This document shows, piece after piece, positions 21,061 through 32,110 of a stretch of 64,000 nt of DNA. Both the position numbers and the translations under genes were made by a program. Numbering within the stretch: position 1 is the first letter of the stretch; the number at the start of each line of letters is the position of its first letter. The DNA lies in NCBI GenBank assembly GCA_025200525.1, contig CM045762.1, positions 129,941,679 to 130,005,678 on the forward strand. Reading direction: 5' to 3'. Source of the DNA: Camellia lanceoleosa. Its lineage: Eukaryota; Streptophyta; Magnoliopsida; Ericales; Theaceae. The notes beneath the pieces are model-generated. The model had not been told where the DNA came from, did not search any database, and was given only the letters and a program-made list of their open reading frames with translations.

Positions 21061-24000
21061 GGTGTCAGGTACACTTTCTATTTGCTCTCAAGATGCTTAT
21101 GTGTTGATTGATTCGGGTTCTACGCATTCGTTTGTATCTACTAAGTTTTCCGAAAAGATTGATAGGAAACTAGAACCCCTTCATTATGTGTTATATGTGT
21201 CTACGCCATCTGGGAAATGTATGATTGTTGCATCCATCTATAGAACATGTGTTGTTATGATTGAGAATGTTGAATTGTTAGTTGACTTAATGCCATTGGA
21301 TATAGCTCATTTTGATGTTATACTGGGAATGGATTGGTTAGTAGCGAATTACGCATCTATTAATTGTGTTTCGAAGAGTGTCACACTAAAACCCCCGAAC
21401 CTAGCCGAGGTTATCTTTCAGGGTAAAGGGGTAGTGCCCCCACCTTACTTAATCTCATCCATGAAGGCCTGTAAGCTGATCCAAAAAGGGTGTAAAGGTT
21501 ATCTGTGTAGTATACTGACTAATCAGAATGGAAATGTTATTTTAGCCGACATTCCAGTTGTTAATGAATTCGCCGACGTTTTTCCGAATGACTTGTCTGG
21601 CCAATTAGTTGATAGAGAAATAGAGTTTACTGTTGACGTCATATCGGGAACACAGCCGATCTCCAAAACACCATATAGAATGGCCCCAGCTGAACTTAGG
21701 GAACTGAAACTACAATTGCAAGAATTGTTGGATAAGGGATTTATTAGGCCGAGCACTTCACCATGGGGAGCACCCGTGTTATTTGTTAAGAAGAAGGATG
21801 GCACACTTCGTCTTTGTATCGATTATAGAGAACTCAATAAGGTCACCATTAAGAATAAGTACCCATTACCTAGGATTGATGATTTACTTGATCGCCATAA
21901 AGAGCACAGTCTTTTGCCAAGATTGACCTTAGGCCGGGCTACCATCAGCTTAAGGTTAAAGCCGAGGATGTTGAGAAGACTGCTTTCCGGACTAGATATG
22001 GCCACTACGAATTTTTAGTGATGCCTTTTGGACTGACCAATGCCCCTGCTGCATTCATGGATTTAATGAACAGAGTCTTCAAGCCCCACCTAGATGAGTT
22101 TGTGGTCGTCTTCATCGATGATATATTGATTTATTCCAAGAGTGAAGGTGAGCATGGGAACCATTTGAGACTTGCTTTGCAGATTTTGAGAGACCGGAAA
22201 CTGTATGCTAAGTTTAACAAGTGTGAATTTTGGCTTTCTAATATTTCGTTCCTGGGTCATGTGATAAATGAAGAGGGTATCTCAGTTGATCCTAGCAAAG
22301 TTGAAGCCGTAGTGAATTGGCCGAGGCCGACCAATGTGTCCGAGGTTCGAAGTTTTCTTGGATTGGCAGGTTACTACAGGAAATTCGTAAAAGATTTCTC
22401 CAGGATTGCAATTCCATTGACACAATTGACTAAGAAGGGAGCACCGTATGAATGGACCAAAGACCGAGAGTCAGCTTTTCAGGAACTGAAGACGAGGTTG
22501 GTTACAGCACCAGTACTTGTACTTCCATCAGGTAATGAAGAGTTTCATGTTTATAGTGATGCGTCGCATAAGGGTTTGGGTTGTGTATTAATGCAAGGGG
22601 GTAAAGTCATAGCATATGCATCTCGTCAATTGAAGCCACATGAGAAGAACTATCCTACCCATGATTTGGAGCTAGCAGCCGTGGTATTCGCTTTAAAGAT
22701 TTGGCGTCATTACTTGTATGGAGCTTCTTGTCAGGTTTTTACAGATCATCAGAGCTTGAAGTACCTATTCACTCAGAAGGAATTGAACTTGAGACAAAGA
22801 AGATGGCTTGAGTTGTTGAAGGACTATGATATGCAGATTCAATATCACCCAGGGAAAGCTAACAGCGTAGCCGACGCTCTGAGCAGAAAGTCAGTTGGAA
22901 ATTTGGCATGTCTAACCTTGATTTCAGTAGAACCAACCATTGTTGAGGAAGTAAAGGCAAGACAAATGGAGGATGAATTCCTCAGAAAGGTAGCCGATGA
23001 GATTGTTACCAAGCCGAGGTCAGGGTACACTTTTGAGAACCAAGTACTCAGGTTTGAAGGAAGATTGTGTGTGGCCGATGTTCCAATTGAAGAGAAAATC
23101 TTCAGAAGCTCACGCCTAAGTTTGCGCTCATCCAGAAATACCAAGATGTATCAAGATGTAAAACAGATGTTTTGGTGGCGAATTTGAAAAGAGATATAGC
23201 CGAATTTGTGTCCCAAAGGTTTGCATTGTCGAAGTAAAAGCGTAACATCGAGACCGGCGGGACTTCTACAACCTTTACCGATCCTCGAGTGGAAGTGGGA
23301 ACACATCTCCATGGATTTTGTGGACTGGCCGCCAAGACACGAAGGTATGGATTCGATTTGGGTTGTGGTAGATAGACTAACCAAGTCAGCACACTTTTTG
23401 CCTGTTAAGACTACTTTCAACGCCGATCAACTTGCCCTACTATATGTGAATGAGGTTGTTAGACTCCATGGAGTACCGATGTCAATAGTGTCAGACAGAG
23501 ATCCTAAATTTGTTTCCAGATTTTGGCAGAGTCTGCAGAGAGCGTTCGGAGCCGAGTTGAGATTTAGTACAGCTTTTCACCCCCAGACAGATGGGCAGAC
23601 AGAGAGAACGATTCAGACACTGGAAGATATGCTTAGACTTTGTGTATTGGACTTCCAAGGAAGTTGGGGAATGCATTTGCCCTTAGTGGAATTCGCTTAC
23701 AACAACAGTTATCAAGCGAGTATTGGTATGGCACCGTATGAGGCTCTGTATGGAAGAAAATGCAGATCACCGATATGTTGGACCGAGGTTGGAGACAGGG
23801 CTCTGCTTGGTCCCGAACTAATTCAGGTAACAACAGAGAAGATTAGACTAATTCAACAAAGGATCAGAACTGCCTAGAGTCGACAAAAGAGCTACGCCGA
23901 CCAGAGAAGAAATGAGCTAGAATTCGAAGTTGGGGATCACGTATTCCTAAGGGTTTCACCAATGAAAGGGGTTTCCAGATTTGGGAAGAAAGGTAAGTTA

Positions 24001-24384
24001 GCACCCCGTTATATTGGTCCATTTGAAATTCTTGACAAGGTTAACTCCGTTGCCTACAGACTTGCTTTGCCACCAGAATTGAGCCAAGTCCATAACGTGT
24101 TTCATGTTTCGATGTTAAGGAAGTATATTCGGGATCCACTGCATGTAATTAAATATTCTGGAATCAAAGTTAATGAGAATTTGGGCTATGAAGAGAAGCC
24201 GACGTCTATTGTTGACAAACAAGTTAGGCAATTGAGAAACAAGTCGATACCAATGGTAAAGGTGGAATGGAAAGAGCACTACGGTAAGGATGCCACATGG
24301 GAAATGGAAGAGGAAATGAGAACTCGACATCCAGAGTTATTCCTGGAACAAGGTATCTTAAGTTTGGGGACCAAACTTCTTTAA
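21061..24384 (+). pseudogene. pol of the chromovirus: protease, RT, RNase H, integrase, chromodomain (broken)
   Basis: Protease: [11 protein letters not shown] with catalytic DSG at 21110-21118. [14 protein letters not shown] near 21810 and [11 protein letters not shown] (FIDD at 22111-22122). RNase [12 protein letters not shown] near 22552 and [10 protein letters not shown] near 22738. Integrase: zinc finger region degenerate, core with first Asp in DFVDW (23314), second Asp in VSDRDPKF and Glu in TDGQTERT. Chromodomain near 24190-24340 (KVEWKEHYGKDATWEME), which targets integration to marked chromatin in this group. Lesions: a one-base shift near 21895-21905, another near 23180, scrambled frame near 23200-23260, and a CAG-to-TAG type stop at 23875-23877 just before SRQKSYAD. 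Without repair by another copy the element cannot reverse-transcribe or integrate. Confidence 0.9.
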
Positions 24385-24395
24385 GGGGAGTAGGA
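24381..24395 (+). promoter_or_regulatory. Polypurine tract of the chromovirus
   Basis: TTAAGGGGAGTAGGA immediately precedes the 3' LTR. It primes plus-strand DNA synthesis. Confidence 0.85.
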
Positions 24396-26864
24396 TGTAA
24401 CAACCCTCACTTTGAATTAGTCTTGCTTGCATGCATTTTGTATGATCTTGCCTTGTCGAGTTTGTAATCTTGTTATCTTGTTTTGCTTTGCTTTGTTAAT
24501 TGTTACTTGCTTGAACTCGTACCTTGCTTGGAGTATAGCCGAGGTCAGCTTAGCATAGTTCGCCTTTGAACCTTTGCATTTAGAACAGTTTTGGAACCTT
24601 AGCCGACCTCCATCTTCACCCCGGCATGTTTGCCGAGATGTCACCCTTGGGCCAAAGTGTTTGGAGCCGAGGCTGAGATGTTTTGTGCTAAGTGATCTTT
24701 GTCCTTGGGCAGGTATGGCCTAGGCCGAGATGTGGCACACCCAGGCCAAGGTGTGGCACAGCTTAGTCAAGTGTCGTCCTCCCTAGCCGATGTCTTTGTT
24801 GACCTGTTGCCGGAGTCTGGTCTTTAGCCGATGTCTTTGCTTGCCGATGTGTCTTGCTATCAAGCTTGTTGTGTACACTTTGTCAGAGACTTGTCTAATC
24901 TAGCAGTCACCTTTTGAGCTGAACCAACCCGGTAATGCCACGTGTCCGAGCTGGAGGCTAAGTCAGCCGACTGGCCTATAACACATCATTTTGTATCTTT
25001 TGGTATCATTTTGGTCTCAAATCTTTGTTTCTTTAGAGAGAGAAGCTCTAGAACAAGGAGTAAGAGTTTTAGTGAGAGAGTTGAGTTCCGAGCTTGATCG
25101 TGGAAGATCGAACCGTTGGATTTGAATTTTAAGGTTAGATTCTTGCTCTACTTTGATTGTTCTTACCGATCATCTAGCTGCATTGCTTGATCGAATCTGT
25201 TTTGCATGACATGCATTGGCTTGAAATTGGTTTTGAAAGAGACAATGATGTTTAAATGTTCTTGGAAGAAAACCTTGTTTTGATCCGAAAGCTTGAGGCA
25301 AGAATCATGTTTCTGTGTTTGTTCTTGCATGGTCTTCTTGTAAGGGTACCCAGGTCCATGTTTCGAACTCTTGGCATGAAATCTCAGATTTTACATGTAA
25401 ACGAGTTATGATTTTGGCATGCATGTCTTGATGTTCTTGATGATTCTGTCCCTTGCATTCTTCAGAGGGAAACCCAGGTTTTTCCCGATTTCGTTTTGTA
25501 TGTGGCCATCAGGACCACATCTCGGCTAGGGGTGTGGGACCTCGGCATGACCTGGATGGTATCCAGTGTGTTTCCACGGGATGGAAAACAGTGTTTTGAC
25601 TCAGCATGTTTCGCTTTGTTATTGATTTGGATTCGGTGGGAGTGCCGAGATCATTACGTGTATGTAAAGCTTGTTTTAAGAATGTGATTTGCCATGTGAT
25701 TTGTCAGGGCTTTGATCTTTGCTTTGAACCTGCACCTGAAGAACTAGGTGAGTGGTGCTTTTAATAAAGCTATGTTAAACTGTTTTGATAAACCTTGTCT
25801 TGATTTGTTTTGATGAAAGTATTTGTTAAGCATGAATGATTAGCCTAATTCGATGAATCAAGTGTAAGTTTTGTTTTGATGTTATCTTGAAAAGTCCCTT
25901 AGCTGGAGGACTCTAAACTTTCGCAGCATTATGGATAAAAGGATACGGCCTTCCTTGGAACACAAGTCCCTTGGCTGGAGGACTCTAAACTTTCGCAGCA
26001 CCATTGTGTTAAAAAGGGCTACGGGCCTAAGTGACACAAGTCCCCTGGCTGGAGGACTATAAACTTTCGCAGCACCATTTTTGTCTAAATCGATTACGGA
26101 TCATACAGTCCTTTGTTTTGCCACTAATGGATTACTACATGGACTGTTGTTTGGAAAGCTTTTGGCTATGTCTTGCCGATGTCAGTAGGCATCCCTCGAA
26201 ACTTGTAAGACTTGATAGATGAATACGGTTCATCCCTTGATTTGGTAAAGTTTTGTTGTGTTTTGCTTTGGAAGATCTCGACTAGTATTTGTATGGTTTT
26301 GGCATGCTTGTTTCGTAAAGACTTCGGCTATATCATGCAAACCTTTATTACTAGTACCATTCACTGAGTTTCCATACTCACCCTCTATATATATATGTAG
26401 GTGATGAGCAGGACGGCGGCGACGCCTAGATGTGTTTGCAAGCTTGTTTTGGATTCTTGATTCACGTCGGCTTTGTGTTGCATTCTTGTCGGCAACGCTT
26501 TCTTTACATCGGCATTTTGTGTTTATGCCGGCTTTTGTATTAACGTCGGCAAATCTTGAAAATCATGCTTCTTGGCTTGTGTTTCCTGTATCTTGTACAT
26601 GTCGGCTTAAAAGCCTTTTGATCAAGATGTGATTTGTATTTTGTTATTTATGGACTGGTTGCAAGATCATATTGTATATGTCTTCTCATTTGATGTACGC
26701 ACAGCTCATATGGACCACTTGTATTTTGATTTAATTGCTTCCGCATTTGTAAGCCTCCTATGTGTACTCTGTTGTGTGTGGATTTTGATAAGTTGGCCTT
26801 CGGTAATCACGAATTACTGGCCATCACGGCACCATCCTACTAGGGGCGGGTTGGGGTCGTGACA
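24396..26864 (+). repeat. 3' LTR of the chromovirus
   Basis: 2469 bp, colinear with the 5' LTR apart from scattered substitutions, four bases fewer in the TATA run, and the missing 79-bp unit. Confidence 0.9.
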
Positions 26865-27059
26865 ATAATGATGGTGGTGGTAGTTATGACAATGGTGACA
26901 ATAGTTGTAGAGGTGAAGGATTGTACAAATTGTTGTAGTAGTGGTGGTAATAGGTGTCGACTGTGGTGGTAGTAGTGAAATAATAATGGTTATAGTAGTA
27001 ATGACAATAGTGATGAAAGTGGTGGTTGTGGAAGGGTGATGGATGATGGTGGTGGTAAT
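26865..27059 (+). repeat. Imperfect GTGGTN/GACAAT trinucleotide-rich array, left part
   Basis: Irregular GTG/GTA/GAC/AAT triplets. The array is interrupted by the hAT element at 27060 and resumes at 28633. Confidence 0.75.
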
Positions 27060-27924
27060 CAGTGGCGGAGCCAGGAATTTGATATAGGAGGGGCACCCAT
27101 TAATTATAATTTCAATTTTTTTCTTCCCCAATCAATAACAATAACATAATAATAATTTTTTGAACTAATGTTAAATATTAAAAATTAATATCCATTACAA
27201 GAAGTTTATAATTTTTAGTTCTTGAATTTGCATATCCAAAATAGTGTAGAATAACTCAGCGCGATAGTAATGTAAGTTTGTAATTTCTTGAGCATTGCGC
27301 CTTTTGCCCCCTTTCGAAATCCATGCTGGCCACCCACTTTTCTCCTGTGTATCACTGGATTCCAACCTCCTATCTCCATTGATAGCTTCTCTAATTTTCA
27401 TCCTCTCTCTCTCTATCTCTCTCTCCTTCTCTCTTTGTCAATGCTTACAAATTTTTTTAAGGTATACATGTAGGCATAACAGAAATTTAGACAAAATTTC
27501 AAATTGAAACTAAACTTAAAATGTAGGAACCAAACTATTTAAATTGAAACAATTGGGATTAAACTGAAATTTGAATCAAATTATAAAATGAAAAGTGTTA
27601 TCAACCCTTTTTTTTTTTTTTGGAAAAGAAATATGATAAACGAATGTGTTTATGATTTTTTGTCGATTTTTTTTAAATGAATAATTTAAACATAGTTAAT
27701 TAAAAAATAAACAAATTAAATCATTGGGAGTGAAATTTGTAATTAGCCTCTCACAACTCTAAATGGCACGGTCCAATCCACTTGTGAACATGGTTCTAAA
27801 TAGAGGTATTAGATAACAAACCGGTATTGGTCGTGGTGTAACGGTATCAAGAGTATCAAGCAATACGTATCAAGAATCGGGCGATTCAATGGTGAAAATT
27901 TTAAAATCATTAGCAACTCCTTTG

Positions 27925-28238
27925 AAACTCAATAATTTTCTTGTGTTGATTATTTTAATCTTAATTTGTCATAGTTGAATTAATTTTGAAATCTAAAAGT
28001 ATGCTTTGCTTATTAATAATAAAAAAATTAATGTTGAACAAATAAAAATTATACATTTGACATGTAATGAATAAATTGGTCAAACTCAATAATTTTCTTG
28101 TGTTGATTATTTTAATTTTAATTTGTCATAGTTGAATTAATTTTGAAATCTAAAAGTATGCTTTGCTTATTAATAATAAAAAAATTAATGTTGAACAAAT
28201 AAAAATTATACATTTGACATGTAATGAATAAATTGGTC
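27925..28238 (+). repeat. 157-bp tandem duplication inside the hAT element
   Basis: Copy 1 is 27925-28081 and copy 2 is 28082-28238. Both start AAACTCAATAATTTTC and end AATAAATTGGTC. I see one substitution (AATCTTAA versus AATTTTAA), so the duplication is very young. Confidence 0.9.
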
Positions 28239-28268
28239 AGCATATGGTAGCCTTTATCATATGGCCTC

Positions 28269-28403
28269 AGTCCCACATCGATTAGAAGAAGAAATGGGGC
28301 ATCACATGAGAGCTACAAATTTCAGCTTCACTTTATGGTTCCAAACACACAGTCCCGCATCGGTTGTGCAAAGTGTCTGGAGCTGCTCCACCTCTTTTAT
28401 ATA
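28269..28403 (+). promoter_or_regulatory. Plant snRNA-type promoter elements (two USE motifs and a TATA box)
   Basis: AGTCCCACATCG (28269-28280) matches the plant Upstream Sequence Element (RTCCCACATCG). AGTCCCGCATCG (28351-28362) is a one-base variant. TTTATATA (28396-28403) lies 33 bp after the second motif, the spacing typical of Pol II-transcribed plant snRNA genes. No snRNA body can be recognised downstream; a GT repeat begins within 35 bp. The block may be a captured promoter or a repeat that mimics one. Confidence 0.5.
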
Positions 28404-28434
28404 GATAGCATTAAAGCCTCCACCACAAGCGTGC

Positions 28435-28435
<1 letters not shown>

Positions 28436-28495
<60 letters not shown>
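28436..28495 (+). repeat. (GT)n microsatellite
   Basis: About 30 uninterrupted GT units inside the hAT element. Confidence 0.95.
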
Positions 28496-28496
<1 letters not shown>

Positions 28497-28632
28497 AGTG
28501 GGTTAATGGGTTTGAATGTGTGTGAAAGTGGAAGGCAGACTACATTTGGAAGAAAAAAAATATATATATATATATTTCCAAAGGTCAGGGGGGGCATGTG
28601 ACCCCCCTAGGCCCAAGCTGCCACCGCCCCTG

Positions 28633-28675
28633 GTGGTAATGTTAGTAGCGGTGGTGGTGATGGTGGAGTTTGTAA
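28633..28675 (+). repeat. GTGGTN array, right part
   Basis: Continuation of the array at 26865-27059 after the hAT insertion. The first 8 bases are the target duplication. Confidence 0.65.
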
Positions 28676-28970
28676 GGTTATACAGTGTATGTTGACACTT
28701 ATGTATAAGTATTTATAAATTTAGAATTAAATAAATATTTTATCACTTAAAATTTTCTTAATTTTTAGGTTATACGTTAAGAGTTACATTTAAGTGATAC
28801 CATTTGTAACTGTAACGTAGACTTAATTAATTTTCACTTAATATATTCAGTTTTAAGTATTTAAATAGGTCATAAAACTTGACCTTAGTCCCTTTTAACC
28901 AAAAAAAGAAAAAGAAAAAGGGAGACACCACTTAAAACGTTAGTTCTATAAATATTATTATCTTCATAAG
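28676..28970. other. AT-rich DNA without genes
   Basis: Nothing recognisable. A short GAAAAA-rich tract lies near 28900-28920. Confidence 0.5.
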
Positions 28971-30354
28971 TGTAGACACCCCATTTTTGACCGACCTTAA
29001 GACTCAGACGTCACCGATTGAGCGCTCGGTGATGTTGCATATTGTGCTCGTTCAAAAGTCTCAGAGTCGCCCAGGCGCCTGCCTCCGGACTTAACCCTCT
29101 TACGTGCCTTGCCTCGATTTGCGAACCGGACTCGGTTTTCTCTGTTTTCTTTCTGAGGGAGAAGAGGTCCGAGACTGCCTCTCGATGGCCGTGGGCTACA
29201 TTTCGTGGCCGTAGGCCATTTTGCCCATTTTGGAGCCCGGTTCTCGGTTTTTGGAGCCGTCAGGCCGTGTGCCTCGGTTCGGGACCACCCAACCATCTCC
29301 GATTCCTCCGGTTTTAGGCATGCATCTCATTTACTCCCTTTCGAGGGACACTGGGGTCTTAGATACCCACTTCGCAGCCAAACACCACTTTTGCTTAATG
29401 GCGGTTTTGGACCCTAACTGCGTGTTTTGGCCCCCGAGCATTCGTTTTGCATCTGTTTTTGTTCATTTTTGGCAGGTACCTCTGTTTTATCATAAGGAAG
29501 GTCACTGGAGGGTGGGAGGACAGTAATTGTCTCAGCAACCAGTTATGCTCCTCCGGCGCCTCCCGGCTCCCATTTTTCTCACTTCCGGGCTAATGTTGAA
29601 CACCCTATGGCCATTTTCTTCGAGCCAAAACCACATATTTGTGTTGTACACACATGGGAGGACCCTAAAAAATGGTGCTCGGCCAGTAATTCTTCTTTTC
29701 ATTTTTGGACCTCTCCTAGAGGTGGCTTATTGTCTCTCCTGCTTCAGAGTTGCCAAATTCCAACCACAGGGCCTTGTTGTACACACATGGGAGGACACTA
29801 CCCTTTGGTGCTCGGCCAGCATGGGGGGTGGCCAGCCGGCCACCTCCAGCAAAAGTGGCTAGCCGGCCTGCATCCTCAGCTTGTGTTCATTACAGCTGTA
29901 TAGCTGTTTCTCCAAAATATCTTGGCATCCGGGGGATATTTTGGGAGGAAAAGCTTGGGTGCATTTCCCTCCTCTTTTACACCCCCTTCTTGGCCTTTAT
30001 AAGTGGCTGGCCAGCTCCTTCATTAGGGTTAGAAAAACTCTCCTCAAGGGCTCATAGACATTGGCTTACATCTCCCTCTCCAAAAACCTCCAAAATCCTT
30101 AAGCTTTGGCCTCATTTGTTCATCAACACCAAGCACTACCTTCACCACTTCCATTCTAGCAGCAAGAGAAGGTTTTTCAGAGGCTAAGAAGCAACAAATC
30201 AAGCCAAGAAGCAACTAAAGTGTAGTCTTCAAGGGTAAATCACTATTTCCCCTTTTCTACCACTTTCTTGCTTCATTTCTTAAGCCTACTTGCTTATTGT
30301 TTTGAGCTCCGACCTTAACTGAAACTAGGTCTATCTTGAGCTTTTCTTCATGTT

Positions 30355-30720
30355 TGGTCAAGGGCCCAACCCTGTTTGAGCCCTCTATGATGCACTTGCT
30401 TCAATATCATCTTCTATGCCAATATTTTGCATGCTTTTTCTAGCCTACATGTGATCTGTTTCCGAGCATAATATAAACTGTGAGTGGGCCTATTTTGAGC
30501 CCCTCTTCAACATTGAAGAAGGGCTCAACCCTGTTTGGCCTCTCTATCATGCACTTGCTTCATAATCTCTCATATTTACCGTAAGTTTGCATGATTTGTT
30601 TGACCTACATGTAGTCTGTTTTGGAGCATATCATGAACTGTGAGTAAGTTTATTTTGTGTCCCTCTACAACATTGTAGAAGGGATCAACCTTGTTGGGGG
30701 TCTCTATGTTGTACTTGCCA
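30355..30720 (+). repeat. About 160-bp tandem repeats in the solo LTR
   Basis: Three diverged units recur near 30360, 30520 and 30680, each with an AAGGG(C/A)TCAACC-like motif followed by TGTTTG and a CTCTAT-TGCACTTGC stretch. A CTTCAACATTGAAG-type palindrome precedes units 2 and 3. Related units occur in the LTRs at 39540-40300 and 59880-60550. Confidence 0.7.
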
Positions 30721-31299
30721 TTGTATCTCTCTTTGACCCCCATTTTGCATGCTTTTTAGGCCTATCTAGCTTCTATTTTCGGCCACCATCAGTACTGAAA
30801 ACATCCATATTTTTGCCTTCTTGTCATGTTTTGTTAAGGGTCCAAGGCTGTTTGATGAATGTAAAGCATACTTCATGTTTTAGCCTTTGTTGGCTTCATT
30901 CTTGCATGACATTTTTAGCAGGTTTGCATACTGATTTGAGGGTTGTCATCTACTGTAAATGTGCATTTTTTTGGTCCCTCTTCAGTGTTGTAGAACTTTT
31001 TTTTCAGTTTGAGCATTGCGTATACCATTTGCTTCATTATTCTTTTTTTTTCCCCATTTTTGCATGCTATTTTTGCCATACTTGTGATCGTTTTTTGGCC
31101 ATACTTTGTACTGAAAAAATGCTATTTTAGGGGCTGCCTAGCATCTGTCTTTACACTTCATGTCCATATTGTGCATGTTTGGCATAGCTGCAAGTCATTT
31201 CGGGTACTTAGCATAGCATTTCGGGCATCGGGTGTAATTTTGCTACAATTCGGGGGCTGTTTTTGCATCATTTTGGCTGCTGAAATTTTCATTTTCCAT

Positions 31300-32110
31300 A
31301 TGCCATATGCCACGTCTCATTTGCATGCTATTTCATGCCTTAGGGCCATTGCCTCAGTTTGCGTGCCCACGGGCACGCATTTCGAGGCACTTCATTTTCA
31401 TCCGCCGGCTTCTTATGTGAGTGTGGCTGAGGCTCTCTCACGTTAGTATAAGTCCAATCTGCGTTTGGAGTGCCATTTCATACTTTAATGCCATTGCCTC
31501 GGTTTGCGTGCCCGTGTGCACGCATTTCGAGGCACTTCTTTTTATCCGTCGGCCTCTTACGTGAGTATGGCTGAGGTCCTCTCATGTTAGTATAAGTCCA
31601 TTTTGCATTATGTATGCCATCTTAGTCTCATTACATTCCGTATGCCATCGCCTCGGTTTGCGTGCCCGTGAGCGTGCATTTCGAGGCACTTTGTTTTTCA
31701 TCTCACGGCCTCTTATGTGAGTGTGGCTGAGGCTCACTCATGTTAGTGTAAGTCCATTTTACATTTTGTATGTCATTTTAGCATCATCGCATCGTGTATG
31801 CCATTTTCTCGGTTTGCGTGCCAGTGGGCACGCATTTCGAGACATCTCATTTCAGTCTCATTACATATCATTTTCTATGTCATTTCATGCCTTTATGCCA
31901 TTGCCTCGGTTTGCGTGCCCGTGTGCACGCATTTCGAGGCACTTCTTTTATCCGACGGCCTCTTATGTGAGTGTGGCTGAGGCTCTCTCATGTTAGTGTA
32001 AGTCCAATTGCATTGCGTATGCCATTTCATGCCTTAGGATCATCGCCTCGGTTTGCGTGCCTGCGTGCACGTATTTCGAGGCATCTCATTTTCATAGCAT
32101 TGTGTATGTT
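31300..32110 (+). repeat. Tandem repeats with GTTTGCGTGCCC-GGGCACGCA inverted motif in the solo LTR
   Basis: Six copies of a unit with CTCGGTTTGCGTGCC, a hairpin-forming CGTGC/GCACG pair and ATTTCGAGGCA occur near 31350, 31496, 31649, 31808, 31904 and 32046. Most are followed by TGTGAGTGTGGCTGAGG and TTAGTGTAAGTCCA. Spacing is 96-159 bp. The LTRs of the 24.7-kb element keep only about one to two copies. Confidence 0.75.

Larger units (their letters stand above)
17186..26864 (+). mobile_element. Complete Ty3/Gypsy chromovirus (Tekay/Del type), inactivated
   Basis: A 9.7-kb element with 5' LTR 17186-19737, PBS 19741-19752, gag-pol 19950-24384, PPT 24381-24395 and 3' LTR 24396-26864. The LTRs begin TGTAACAACCCTCAC and end GGGTCGTGACA. 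The flanking 5-mers are GTAAT (17181-17185) and ATAAT (26865-26869), a target duplication with one mismatch. The domain order gag, PR, RT, RNase H, INT, chromodomain defines chromoviruses, and the long LTRs suggest the Tekay/Del lineage. Frameshifts in RT and integrase plus in-frame stops make it non-autonomous. The two LTRs are nearly identical outside one 79-bp tandem-unit difference, so insertion was relatively recent. Confidence 0.9.
27060..28632. mobile_element. Non-autonomous hAT element with perfect 8-bp target duplication
   Basis: The ends are CAGTGGCGGAGCCAGG on the left and, inverted, CAGGGGCGGTGGCAGC on the right: 9 of the first 11 positions match. GTGGTAAT flanks both sides (27052-27059 and 28633-28640). 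CAG...CTG ends, an 8-bp duplication and short imperfect TIRs define the hAT superfamily. The 1573-bp interior encodes no transposase, so it depends on a partner. It contains a 157-bp tandem duplication, two snRNA-type USE motifs, a GT microsatellite and a G/C-run near the right end. Confidence 0.85.

Noticed and set aside
29221..30187. Several 90-145 residue frames in the plus-strand solo LTR
   Set aside because: They lie in non-coding LTR sequence, have no recognisable domain, and are not conserved in frame in the other LTR copies.
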